A DNA stretch of 21,824 nt from Bacteroidota bacterium (GTDB lineage: Bacteria; Bacteroidota; Bacteroidia; AKYH767-A; OLB10). The stretch's first letter is position 1. The number at the start of each line of letters is the position of its first letter. The position numbers were made by a program, and so were the translations under genes. The stretch is from positions 1-21,824 of the forward strand of contig JADJPB010000019.1 in NCBI GenBank assembly GCA_016713445.1, read 5' to 3'. Shown here in pieces: positions 1 to 10,928 of the stretch. The notes beneath the pieces are model-generated. The model saw nothing but the letters and a program-made list of their open reading frames with translations, did no database searches and had not been told where the DNA came from.

Positions 1-822
1 TTAATATTTGAATAGGTAGTTGTTCCATCCTCAAATTTGTTGGATGGATTATGGTCATAGCTCAAGCAAAATAATGAACTGCGGATAATCGCAATGGTGT
101 TTTTTTACATCTTGAACACCGCGTAAATGTCCCCCAATACAATTGAGGAATTTGTTGCAATAGAGGGCATGTAAGCCCACATTTGACTTTCACGAATTCT
201 TCTAATTCTCTATTCAACTGCAATCCAACAATTGAATTGGGGTTGCCCGGAAATCGAAAGGCAGAGAAGGGGAATTTCCATTTCAACATACCAACCATTT
301 TCATCAAAGCTTACATCTGAATTCCAAACCGCATCAAATGTTAAATCACTAAACACTTCGAGTCCATTTGCACTGGAAGCATACACGCCAAAATTAAATG
401 CATCCTGCTGATTATTATAGGATCAATTCTGATTGTAAACAAATCAGAATTTAAATTTCGTCGTCACGTTTTCCCCAATTGTTTAAGAATACTACTATCC
501 GGTTTGGTGTCAAGAAACATGGGCTCCTACATAAATTGCAAAATCAGTACTAGAGAATTTTCACTTCAGTAATTTGAGTAAAGGGTTTACCTTCATTCGG
601 GCGAAACTGAATAAAGCCAGTAGTAGACCTCCGCAAACTCCACTCGGCCTCATTCAATTTTCCATCTAATGAGGGAGCTTTTTGTATTCGAATGCAGTGG
701 TCGATCGCAAAGTATCGTATCAACAGCCCCATCACTTTTGAAGGCGAGAACAAAAAAATTAATGTTAAATACAATGGATGACGTGGTAACATAATAGAAG
801 GTATAAATGTAAGAGAATGCAT
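1..822 (-). CDS. DUF5916 / CBM9-like exoprotein, N-terminal part (frameshifted, runs off left edge)
   Basis: N-terminal ~270 residues of a DUF5916 protein, a Bacteroidota family of exported proteins with a carbohydrate-binding family-9-like N-terminal domain and a predicted outer-membrane barrel behind it; function unproven. Read across frameshifts, the minus strand gives a hydrophobic leader (LYLTLIFLF), then IQKAPSLDGKLNEAEW and IQFRPNEGKP..TEVKIL (CBM9-like start), then FDAVWNSDVSFDENGWYVEM and EIPFSAFRFPGN, then the LQLNRE block. All are hallmark segments of this family. The conserved pieces lie in at least three frames (breaks around 680-720, 310-540 and 120-200). The start is uncertain: ATG at 822 is the best in-frame choice, giving a 66-nt gap to the upstream hydrolase stop. 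It is the likely third gene of the cphA-hydrolase transcript. Family call firm; boundaries not. Confidence 0.8.
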
Positions 823-888
823 TTTCAACTCCAACGAAATTAACAGAGAATTAACGATTTTCGTCGAAGTGATAAAACCTTCGACCAA

Positions 889-1927
889 TCATCTGCTACT
901 AGGATGAATTAATCTACATATAAAATTCGGAAATTTTAATTGAGCCATGAACTCAGAAAAATTCATGTCTTTCCGCGAAATATATTGCTGGATTTGTACT
1001 GGCTGAGAGTCTTTGTCGATGATTTTAAAATAGAACAGAAAAGTTTTTTCATTGTCAAGATTTGGGGTGAAATTAGATTTTCCAAATCGAACATCATAGA
1101 AGGCCAACGAATCATTTTTTCTCTTCCACTACGAAATAGTCTTTGGAAAACCAGCGAAGTTTGGCACACCTTCGATCTTTAATCTTCGTAAGGAGATGTT
1201 CATTTCTTTTGAAAGCATCAAATTGAATGGTTGGTTTATCTTGTAGAATGCTATAATAGCCAATATAACACATACTGTCGTCCTTCGCTACTGCACACCA
1301 AAGTAAATTCGAGAAAATTACAGGGTTCGACAATATCCATTAGGTAATAAGTGTTGCTTTGCTAAAGCGGCTTCAAATTTCTGGTTCATAAAATTTATTT
1401 CCTATCGTGAAAAGAAAATAAATATGCGCAAGGATAAAACCAACAATATTAATTTTATAGGAAAGTATACGATTCTTTCTTCTTACGACCATCGCGCCGG
1501 TGATACCTAGGAGAAGTGGAAGTGTAGCCCGGATCAACGATAGCAATGCTATTAAAGTGCTACACGGTAATCACTAAAGGCAAGAAGAGCTGAGTTCCAT
1601 ACAAGGTAAAGGCATCGAGTAGGATGTGTAAGATGCCGATGAAGAAGATATCCAACCAAATCCTAAAAGTGATTTCTGGTTTCTTCCAATACAATTTCAT
1701 GAGCCAAGCCATGAGTGGTGCAACCCAAATGCAAAAACAAGACTATGACTAATCCCTCTATGCACAGAAAGTTTTTGCAATTCCGTAAAAAAATGGATTA
1801 AAACAATATATCCAAATCAGGAATGGTGCCAGCGACACCACCCCATAAAATGGCTTTAGATCCTATTTTTTCCGGCTACTAATTCTCCGAGTGCAGCGCC
1901 TAAAACAAATTGAGTAATACTATCCAA
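889..1927 (-). CDS. YdjM-type membrane metal-dependent hydrolase (PF04307), frameshifted
   Basis: Multi-spanning inner-membrane protein of the LexA-binding/YdjM putative metal-dependent hydrolase family; substrate unknown. The corrected minus-strand reading starts L/M-DSITQFVLGAALGELVAGK, then GGVAGTIPDLD, then LSVHRGISHSLVFA, which carries the family's HRGxSH metal-binding motif. Next come LDIFFIGILHILLDAFTLYG, LFLPFSDYRVAL and a last membrane segment near 1440. A soluble C-terminal domain follows (FSNLLWCAVAKDD, YIGYYSIL, AKLRWFSKDYFVV), also typical of Bacteroidota members. The start is placed at TTG 1927 because it sits exactly where the family's MDSxTQ methionine belongs; an ATG may have been lost to error. 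Only 9 nt separate it from the cphA stop, so it is probably translated from the cphA mRNA. Breaks are near 1870, 1800, 1740, 1560 and 1350-1380. About 346 residues if repaired. Confidence 0.82.
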
Positions 1928-1936
1928 CTTACTTTG

Positions 1937-4604
1937 TCACTTCTTGTTTTGCTGGTTCAATTTGCTCATGTTGATTAGGATATCGTCCACACTTAATTCA
2001 AAATTATCTTCAACATCCTTATATTTCATCACTTGATCCAACGTATCCGGAACGACATCGCCTAGATCACGATGAATGAACCTTTCTTCGCATTTTTAAA
2101 TGCATAATCGATCGCCTCAGGTTCACTTGGAATCACCACATGTTTTTTTCTTCGGATCCACTGAATGCATTCCTTCCACCATCAAATCAATGATCTCGTG
2201 CTCGGATCTTCCACGTAAATTGCGGTCTTGCCGAATTACTATTTCATCAAACATTTTGCTGCTAATGCGCCTAATGCAACAATATCGGAATCTCTTCGAT
2301 CTCCAACACCGGCATGATTCCAATCTTCGGAGAAGCATCTATCTTTTCTAAGAACTTAGAGATGGCTAAGAATCCAGCTGGATTATGTGCATAATCGACC
2401 ATCACATTGTACTTTTTAAACTCAAAAGATTCATGCGACCAGGAGTTTGTACGGGTGAAGGAATAAACGTTTCTAGCGCTAATCGAATATCGCCAATATC
2501 AAAGTTGCGAATGAAACTTGCTAATACAGCGGGTAAAATATTTTGAATCATAAAAGCTGCTTTTCCACGGAAAGTGAGTGGGATGTTGATGATTTTCTCC
2601 ACTCGAATTTTCCAATTTCCTTTGCATATGGTGATGTATCCATTTTCCGCGATGGCGGCTAATCCACCTTTACTACAATGTTTAGCAATGAGTGCATTGT
2701 TTTCATCCATTGAAAAATAAGCCACATTACAATCTAATTTATTAGCCATATTCGCTACTAACTCATCATCTGCATTCAAGATAGCATACCCCTCAGGCAT
2801 CACCGCTTCGGGCACAATCGCTTTCACGTGCCATGTCTTCAAGAGAATTGATATCCTTCAATCCTAAATGATCTGCAGCAACATTGGTCACAATTCCGAT
2901 ATCACATCTATGAAAACCCAAACCGGCTCTTAAAATACCACCACGTGCCGTTTCAATACGGCAAAATCAACCGTAGGATCTTTCAATACAAACTCAGCAC
3001 TTTGCGGACCTGTAAATCACCTCTTTGCATCATGATATTTTGAATATAAATACCATCTGTAGTGGTAAATCCAACCTTGTATCCAGCAGTCTTGGCAATA
3101 TGCGCCATCAATCTTGTCGTAGTGGTCTTCCCGTTAGTACCTGTAATGGCTACAATCGGAATACGGATTTCCGAACCAGGAGGGAAAAGCATATCTATAA
3201 CAGGTTCGGCAACATTTCGAGGTAAGCCTTCTGTAGGTGCTAAATGCATTCTGAAGCCTGGAGCAGCATTTACCTCTAAAATAGCACCGCCAGTTTCTGA
3301 TATTGGCAAAGAAATATCATCCGTCATAATATCAATTCCGCATACATCCAAACCAATGATTCGAGCAATTCGTTCTGCCATAAATACATTATGTGGATGA
3401 ACAAGATCCGTTACATCGGTAGCAGTTCCTCCAGTCGAAATATTAGCTGTTGATTTCCAAATATAAAATTTCATCCTTCGGTAAAACGGAATCAAGAGTA
3501 AGATTACGTTCTTTCAAAATCATTTTTGTGTTTTCATCTACTTTGATAGACGTCAACACTTTTTCATGACCATAACCTCTTCTTGGATCACTATTCACGG
3601 CATCAATCAACGCCATGATTCTACTTTTGCCATCTCCCACCACGAGTGCCGGAGTACGTTTTGCAGCCGCTACGAACTTATAATCGATCACCAAAACACG
3701 ATGATCAAATCCGGTGATGAACTTTTCACAGATTACAGCCCTTGAAATTTTCTTCGCTGCAGCCAATGCTTCAGTGGCTTCTTCACGGTTGCGAATATTG
3801 ATGGTAGCACCTCGTCCATGATTTCCATTTACCGGCTTAATCACCATAGGATATCCAATAGAATCAATAGCACGATCTAAATCTTCTTCATCATAAATAA
3901 TTCGTCCTTTCGGTACCGAAATATTTGCAGCTTCCAATAAATTCTTTGTCTCTTCTTTATCACATGCAATCTCCACGGCTATACTGCCTGTATTACTAGT
4001 TACCGTAGCTTGAATACGCTTCTGATTTTTCCATAACCCAACATCACCAATGAATGACGATTGAGACGAATCCACGGAATTCCACGTGCTGCTGCTTCTT
4101 GAACGATAGAACCTGTACTTGGTCCCAAGCGCTCATCTTCACGGATCTCACGCATGGTTTGGATATCATCTTCCAAGTCGTAAATTTCATCATCTACTAA
4201 CGCCTCGACTATACGAACTGCTGCCTTTGCGGCATAAATACCCACCTTTTCTTCCATGTAGGCAAATACAACATTATAGACGCCGTGTTCGGAGGTAGAA
4301 CGGGTTCTTCCGAAGCCCACATCCATCCCAGCCAGCGTTTGAATCTCAAGTGCGATATGTTCTACGACATGGCCCATCCAAGTACCTTCTTTCACTCGTT
4401 TAAAAAATCCGCCCGGGCAACCTTCTGAACATTCGTGTTCATACATGGTAGGAAACATTTTTTCGAGGCGTTCGCTGAAGCCATCGATCAAATTACTGGG
4501 CCTTTCTTCCATTTCTTCGAGGTCCAATTTCATAACAATTAAAAATGTCGACGGATAGACCAATAGTTAGGACCTCGCATTGCCCTGATTTCACGTATCT
4601 TCAT
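1937..4604 (-). CDS. cphA: Cyanophycin synthetase (frameshifted)
   Basis: Cytoplasmic ATP-dependent enzyme that extends cyanophycin by adding Asp to the backbone and Arg to the Asp side chain. The repaired length of ~889 codons fits the usual ~870-900. Domain order: N-terminal domain (MKIREIRAMRGPNYWSIRRH, then GMDVGFGRTRSTSEHGVYN); ATP-grasp from ~residue 220, with YPMVIKPVNGNHGRG near 263 and LEVNAAPGFRMHL near 445; Mur-ligase-like domain with P-loop AITGTNGKTTTTRLMAHI near 490; VLETARGGILRAGLGFHRCD and NVAADHLGL; then VQTPGRMN and a C-terminal tail. ATG 4604 is chosen because MKIREIRAMRGPNYW is the conserved start and lies in another frame, separated by an A5 run (4541-4545) one base off. 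Further breaks lie near 4060, 3470, 2960, 2850, 2430-2350 and 2030. Divergent from cphB, and leads a probable operon with the YdjM hydrolase. Confidence 0.96.
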
Positions 4605-4759
4605 AATGATTTCTTAATAAAGTTTTAATTTTCGACTTGTTAATAAACCGGATATAGGTGTATGGTCGACACGATGAAAATAAGAATAGTTTCGTAATCA
4701 ACCAAAAACTGAATTAATTTCTAGTATTTATTCTCCAAAAAGGACATTAATCAAAGGAC
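4605..4759. promoter_or_regulatory. cphA-cphB divergent intergenic region
   Basis: 155-bp AT-rich spacer between the divergent cphA and cphB starts, so promoters for both genes should lie here. On the plus strand the closest -7 candidate is TAGTTTCG at 4687-4694, one mismatch from TAnnTTTG, with no TTG at the expected spacing. On the minus strand no good TAnnTTTG box is present. There is no Shine-Dalgarno-like sequence before cphB and no obvious arginine-repressor-like palindrome. The region call rests on gene orientation, not on a recognised motif. Confidence 0.4.
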
Positions 4760-5630
4760 ATGTCAATTATGAAAGGTAAACTAATCGCAATCGGGGGGAA
4801 TGAAGATAAGGGCAATGAGTTGGAGCCAAATTTTCAGCAGAAAAACAACTTAAACTATTTTGAATTGCAGATTCTATCGAGAATAGTCGAAGAATGCAAA
4901 GGACAGAAAGACGCTCATATTGAAGTGATTACCTCTGCTTCCAGTATTCCGGAAGAGGTGGGCGAGAACTACCTCTCAGCCTTCGGAAAAATTGGATGTA
5001 CTAATGTCCAAAACATGCATATCCGCAACCGTGCTGATGCCCAAAATTCAGAATTTATAGAGCGAATTAAAAAGTGTGATGGCGTGATGATGTCGGGCGG
5101 AAATCAATTGCGATTAAGTACCATTTTTGGTGGGACCGAGATTTTATCCATCCTTCAACATCGTTTAGAGAATGAAGCTTTGTTTTGGCTGGAACGAGTG
5201 CCGGAGCCATGGCCATGAGCACATTACCATGATTTATCAAGGATCCAGTGCCGGAGCATTGATAAAAGGTGAAGTAAAAATCACCACAGGTTTAGCTTTT
5301 ATGAAAGATGTGATTATCGATTCTCACTTTGATAAACGCGGTCGCTTTGGAAGATTGGCGCAAGCGGTTGCATCGAATCCATCTTGCATTGGTATCGGCT
5401 TAGGCGAAGACACCGGTGTAGTTGTTACCGACAACCATCACTTAGAAGCGATCGGATCAGGATTAGTAATTATTGTTGATGGATATGGTATTCGTCATTC
5501 TAATATTGCTGATTTAAACGATGGCTCGCCCATAAGCATCGAAAATATAGTAGTGCATGTGATGACGAAAGGAAATACTTTCGATTTAAGATCAAGAAAA
5601 TTTACGGCGGAAGAGAAAGTTGATTCGTAA
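4760..5630 (+). CDS. cphB: Cyanophycinase, peptidase family S51 (frameshifted)
   Basis: Serine exopeptidase that cuts cyanophycin to beta-Asp-Arg dipeptides. The N-terminus (MKGKLIAIGGNEDKG), IEVITSASSIPEEVG, GVMMSGGNQLRLS, the nucleophile elbow GTSAGAMAMST (5189-5221, catalytic Ser near residue 145), LIKGEVKITTGLAF, IIDSHFDKRGRFGRL and GIGLGEDTG are all family signatures. The repaired length of ~290 residues is normal. Two compensating indels flank the nucleophile elbow (near 5188 and 5225), so neither single frame contains it; with them corrected, the motif and its surroundings are intact. The start is MSIMKGK (ATG 4760), though the inner ATG at 4769 is equally possible. Divergent from cphA and followed by a strong hairpin terminator. 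No isoaspartyl dipeptidase, which would finish degradation to Asp and Arg, lies in the window. Confidence 0.96.
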
Positions 5631-5646
5631 TTTTAATTATGCAATT

Positions 5647-5680
5647 TTCCCCGCTTTGAAATTTTTGAAGCGGGGAATTT
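5647..5680. terminator. Rho-independent terminator after cphB
   Basis: Perfect 10-bp stem TTCCCCGCTT (5647-5656) / AAGCGGGGAA (5668-5677) with an 11-nt loop, followed by TTTCATTTT. It lies 16 nt after the cphB stop codon and separates cphB from the exoprotein operon downstream. Confidence 0.85.
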
Positions 5681-5733
5681 CATTTTAATACAAACTTTAA
5701 GGAAAACCAACTTGAAAATGGTGTTTTTAAATA

Positions 5734-5765
5734 ACTATTTATACCTGTTAATTGGGATAAATAGT
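5734..5765. repeat. Inverted repeat upstream of the exoprotein operon promoter
   Basis: ACTATTTATACC (5734-5745) and GGGATAAATAGT (5754-5765) are complementary at 11 of 12 positions around an 8-nt centre. It ends 5 nt before the T-run that precedes the proposed -33 TTG (5774-5776). It is not followed by a T-tract, so it is more likely an operator or activator site than a terminator. The binding protein is unknown. Confidence 0.45.
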
Positions 5766-5770
5766 AATAG

Positions 5771-5803
5771 TTTTTGTTTTTGAATGAATAATTCCTATAT
5801 TCG
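5771..5803 (+). promoter_or_regulatory. Candidate Bacteroidota-type promoter of the exoprotein operon
   Basis: TTTTTG (ending 5776), a 19-nt spacer and TATATTCG (5796-5803) fit the Bacteroidota -33 TTG / -7 TAnnTTTG pattern with one mismatch. It ends 47 nt before the ATG at 5851. No Shine-Dalgarno precedes that ATG, which is normal for this phylum. Confidence 0.4.
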
Positions 5804-5850
5804 TATATTAGTTCATCTTGTTTTATTTGACTCTTTAATAATTCATCACT

Positions 5851-8800
5851 ATGAAAAGATTCCTGCTCTTAATTTTTATTGTTTTTATCCAACATTTCTC
5901 TTTCTCCCAAACCGTCTCCGTCGCTATCGTCAACACTGCGCTAAAAGCTTGTGATATAAATGATGTAAAGGCCACATTTACGAGCACTGGACAACATAAA
6001 TTGAAAATAAAAGGGGGGGTGATTTTTGGTAGCAATACTCATGTCGCCTGCGGAAATTCAAACGGCGTACTTATTAAGATTCTTAGCCTGTCAGATAGCG
6101 CTAGTGGAAATCTAATTTCCTTTTCACCAACAGTGACGGACACTGCAAATGGTAGTGTCTATATTAGTTTTGATACGTTAACAACTGTAGTTTTAACATA
6201 TAGAATCCATATCGACTGCTCCGCAATTCCTACGGGAGCGAATGTTGATCCCATTTTTGTGAAACAAACTTGGACGGATTCTATTTCCAGTGTAAATTAT
6301 GATTTGAATACTTCCGGAGTCGATACTTTGCAGAGTGCTGCTATCCTTTATCCAAAACTGGTGTATGTTTATGACTACATTTAATATCGAAAACCTAGAC
6401 GGAATTCATTATTTCTACGCCCATATTTACGATGTTAAATCGGAAGCGAGTTATGTGGATGATTGCACTTTTAAAATTCAAACTTCCATTTTTACCAATG
6501 TAGCAGCTCGTTTTCTGGATCCTTATCCTTTCGAGTACCATCCATCCAATATACAACCTAGGTTGTATACTTTTACTGTGCCGACAGGTTACAGCACAGT
6601 AGGTGCATTGTTAACGAATGAAATTTATAGTGGCGGAGTATCGTTTAGAAATCAAACTACTTCTTTAACTATTGCCACGAACCCCACTTTTACTTATTAT
6701 GATAATTCATTTCAAATAGATCCATGCTTAGCCGAGGGTGATACCACCACTGGAACTAAATTATATTTCGGCGATATACAAACTTTTAAATCGATTGAAA
6801 TTTTGGTAGCATCCAATAATTGTGATACCTCAGGCTTTAAGATTGACTCCACAACAGCCGTGGTTAGTTTTGAAGGCGATGTGGATCACTGCGTAGATGT
6901 TAATGGGGTAACCATAGGCTTTGTGGATACGCTTAAGTCTTTGCAAGGAGCCGTCCTCTATAACATACGTCCTAACGACAAGGTTAGTTTCACCCCGAGT
7001 TTCGACGTACAAAGCAACCGAATTTGTTTTACATTTTCAATCGAGAATCCATTTGTGACATTTGGCGTAGATACCTTTAGCACCTTCGCTCCCAATTATT
7101 TTGTGGTGATTCCCGACACCACTACCCTAAATTGGCTAAGCAACTGGACCTACCATTCTAGTAATGGCATTTCTTATCCCATCAATAATCAATTTTTTCT
7201 CTCTGACACGCTCTTAGCAATTAACGAGACGCATATTGGCGATAGTATTTGTGCAAGTTTCTCCTATTGTCCTGACTCTGCCTCTCAGACCATAAAATTT
7301 TATACGGGCTGGAGTTGTTCTGACTCACTCTTACAGCCATTTGATACAACGGCACTCTGTCAATTTGATTCAATTACTTATCTTATAGAATTAGAAAGTA
7401 CAAACCTCGGACTCTCCGATGGCGGCGCGCGCAACCGACCTTTAAGCGAAGTTTATTATACATTATGCGATACTTTATTTTACGAATGTTGTTTTAAATC
7501 GACACAGAACGGCGAGGTTACACTTAGTAATATTGAGCTGCCTAACTTCCCCGATAGTTTGGGAGTACTTGATGTAAGTATTCGCAAAGGGTATTGCGAT
7601 AGCAGTTCAACCGAGCCTTGGCATTCGATTATATATGATTCGCTCCAAAATAATTGGCCGATTGCTGCATTAGATATGGACGCCATTGGTTATATTGATT
7701 CTGTTTTAAAATTACCGAAGGCATCAGCATACGCATCGCCTACATGCCCGACTGCCATTTTGGGGATACCCTTCCCGATGTTGTATTAAATGCCAACAGT
7801 TATTGCAACGACCCCTTGAGTAGCACCTATGATTTTAACAATACATTGAGGCGAGATACCACAACAAGTGCTTGTCATGATTGTTTTACACTAACAAAAT
7901 CCATTTTAGAAGACTCAATTCATGTAGGTGATACTGTCCACTTTGTAATAACACTTACTGCAAACAATGGATTTCAGCAAGCTGTTTATTTAACAGATAT
8001 TATTCCACCAGGCTTTGATACAATTGGAACCTATGATTCATTATGGATCACACCGTTAATTGGTAGCATCACAGATACTATAGTTGGTGTATTCACACGA
8101 CAGGAGGTTGTCCAGACATGACCAATACTGCAAGGATGATTTATCAATCATACGATAGTTTAAATGTACCAAATTATATAGCTGTTATGTACGCTGATAC
8201 TTGCTTAGAAGTAATTTCAAAATGTATTACCAGCAACACCATAATCTTCAAAGCTAATGAATATACAAGTAACGGATATCCTTCATCTTATTCTAATCAA
8301 CATATTTACGTAGAAGGTGATTTTTATATGGACATGAACATGAGTTTTGAAAACTGTATTATAAAAACAAAAGCGGGATCTAAATTAATATTGCTTGGCA
8401 ATAATTTTATCACCTATTTTAATACTTCTATTTCCGCCTGTGACACCATGTGGCAAGGCATTGAAGTACGAGATCGTGGAACCATCTACCTCGAAAACCT
8501 TAATAGCATTCAAGATGCGCACGAAGCTATTAATTTAGGATTATTGGGTAATTTATTTATGGCTAATTCTGAAATTATAAATTCAGTGACTGGCGTAAAG
8601 ATTCCGTCTGCCTATCCAAATCTTTTGGCGGATCCATTCATATTCGAGAAGCCGTATTTGGAATGTACTCCAACGCTTTTTTACCTAATTACGTTGGGCA
8701 AGATTCTCATGGAGCTATCCCGCATGCAGGAATAGATGTTACGGATGCCGTTTTAGAAATTGGTGACGACTTACATGGCACCAATATTTTTCACAATATG

Positions 8801-10928
8801 AACATTGGTATACGTGGCTATCGCAGTAATTTAGACATTTATAATTGTGTATTTGACAGCATACAACAAGCCACCTATGATGGCCAAGGTAATGGAAGTG
8901 CTGTTCTGGGTATTGGAGATTTGGAGTTGAGTATACCCTCTACCATTCGAGTGAATCCATTAACCACCACCCAGAATAATATGACCCTTTGCCAAACGGG
9001 TGTTTATACTTACTACTCCGACCTTACCGTATTATCTAACGTTATGAAACAAATGCGAAACGGTATTTTGGTAAATGCTTGCAAGTATGGATTAACCACC
9101 CATTTGCAAGCCAATCAAATTGAGGCCACGCATTATGGAATCACATTGTATGATAATGCTACTGGAGGTGGTGTATTTGTAGAGGACAACCAAATTATCA
9201 TTAATGGATTTAAAGGTGGAATTGGCATTTTAATAAAAGAATTAATTTTTGGTTCCAATGTAAATTATCAAATAAATGCTAATCAAGTAGAGCTTGTAAA
9301 TGGCGCTGCAGGTATTCAAACAGCCAATATAAAAAATGCAATAATTACCTATAACTACATACATTTAAGTGAAGGTGTTGGAACGGCTCCCAGCAGTGCT
9401 GGAATTGAGCTGACTGCCACGACGCGAACAACGGTCAATTGCAATACCGTTATGGGATTCACGGATGCCGATGCAAAAACCAAGGGCTTTGTCACTTCTC
9501 AATCGCCAACTAACACTATTAATTGTAATACTGCTGATACGGTTGGCTATGGTTATTTCTTTGGTGGCGCCATGTGTTATAGTACTACATTTCAAGGAAA
9601 TTACATGGGTGTTAGTTATACAGGTTTATACCTCAATAGCGAAGCTACTATTGGCAAACAGCCATCTACTCAATTACCGCCCTACCATGGAAATATTTGG
9701 CTCGATACTTTGCGCTACTATAGTGGATTTGGAGCTGTAAATATGAATGATTCAACTCCATTATCAATAGCTGGTTCCCTTTTCACAACAAATCAAAACA
9801 TGTCTAGTCATAATCCAAAAATTCCACTTAATATTTTGAGTTGGCCATTTTATGTGGATGATAATGGGTGGTTTGACCCCCAAGGAAGTGGAAATTCCTT
9901 TAACTGTTCAACCAACTGGACATGCGCCACATTAATTGTAGGTGAGGGTGAAGAGGAGTATCGAACAATGGTAGTGAATGATAGTACGGTGAGTAGTGTA
10001 TTTATTCCGGAGTCGAAGTTAATGGCTCAACAACTCATTTATAAAGAATTTGCAGAAGATAGTTTTTGTTAAATAGTGAAGTGAATTATCAAATTTTCAC
10101 TAATGAAAAGGAAGATGAAGCTATTGGAAAGTTGCATGCTACAAACGTAAAATTGAATGAAATTGGAACCACTAGTAATTCGTTACAAGCTAATATTATC
10201 AGTGCACGCCAAGTAATAAAAATGGCGAGCGACAGCATTAAATACATCGACAGCCTATTACTAATTAACTCAACAACTAACTTATTAATTCAAAAAGAAA
10301 ATTTGATTGGAAAAATTACGGAACAACGGGAGTTTTTGAGCAATACGGGCTATCAAATAAAATCAAACGATTTTAATATTTTATTAATTGCGACCAATGA
10401 AAACAATGCAGCTAATCCTTCACAACTTCCGGATGCCAATGAAAAGTTTATGAATGAAATAACCATTGGATATAAACAGTTTGGATTGCCTTTTTTAATC
10501 AGTAATTATGAAACTATTTTACAAATAGCGATACAATGTCCTTATTCGGGAGGACGGGTGTTAGCACTGCACGTGCGTTCTTCTATTTGTTAAACGACAC
10601 ATTGGAGTATGATGATGATTTTATTTGTGGAGCAATGGGAATTTTTAGAATGCAAAACATAAAAGAACCGCTGACGTCAAATCAATTAATCACTTTTCCC
10701 AATCCCAGTTCTGGCATTGTTCAGTTGATATTTCATGGCTTAACTGGAAATGAAATACTCGTGGAGGTATTTGATTTCTTAGGTAAACTAGTGTTGTCCA
10801 AAAACAAACTTGCTCAATCTAACACTCTTCAACTTTCCCTTTCTGACTATAATTCAGGTTTATATAATGTAAAACTTAGTGATCGACTAGGAAATCATAT
10901 TACAGGAAAAATACTGCTGAACAAATGA
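5851..10928 (+). CDS. Large secreted beta-helix protein with T9SS sorting domain (frameshifted)
   Basis: One gene of ~1,690 residues across six frameshifts (near 6360, 7765, 8119, 8700, 10065, 10550). It starts with the signal peptide MKRFLLLIFIVFIQHFSFSQ. A Thr/Ser/Asp-rich N-terminal half follows, ending in a DUF11-like segment (SIHVGDTVHFVITLTANNGF, TDIIPPGFD, TGGCPDMTNTA). From ~8300 comes SACDTMWQGIEVRD and a right-handed beta-helix-like stretch with repeated N/G/I turns (IYNCVFDSI, ITYNYIHLS, VNCNTVMGF, INCNTADTV). A probable coiled segment rich in K/E/N/I and a CPYSGG..VSTAR block (10530-10570) precede the C-terminal sorting domain: FPNPSSG (10696), VEVFDFLGKLVLS, YNSGLYNVKLSD, TGKILLNK. 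It should be exported by Sec and anchored or released through the Por system; its target is unknown. The stop overlaps the next start (ATGA, 10925-10928). Confidence 0.85.

Noticed and set aside
3062..3400. Plus-strand open frame of 112 codons inside cphA
   Set aside because: Lies opposite the Mur-ligase P-loop and ATP-grasp end of cyanophycin synthetase; no domain of its own.
6335..8735. Reading the 5851-10928 region as several separate small genes
   Set aside because: Only the first piece has a signal peptide and only the last has a sorting domain; the joints are short frame overlaps with sense continuing across them (for example TGGCPDMTNTA at 8110-8140).
9365..9595. Minus-strand frame of 76 codons inside the beta-helix gene
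   Set aside because: Antisense to the N/G/T-rich helix repeats; no start context or domain.
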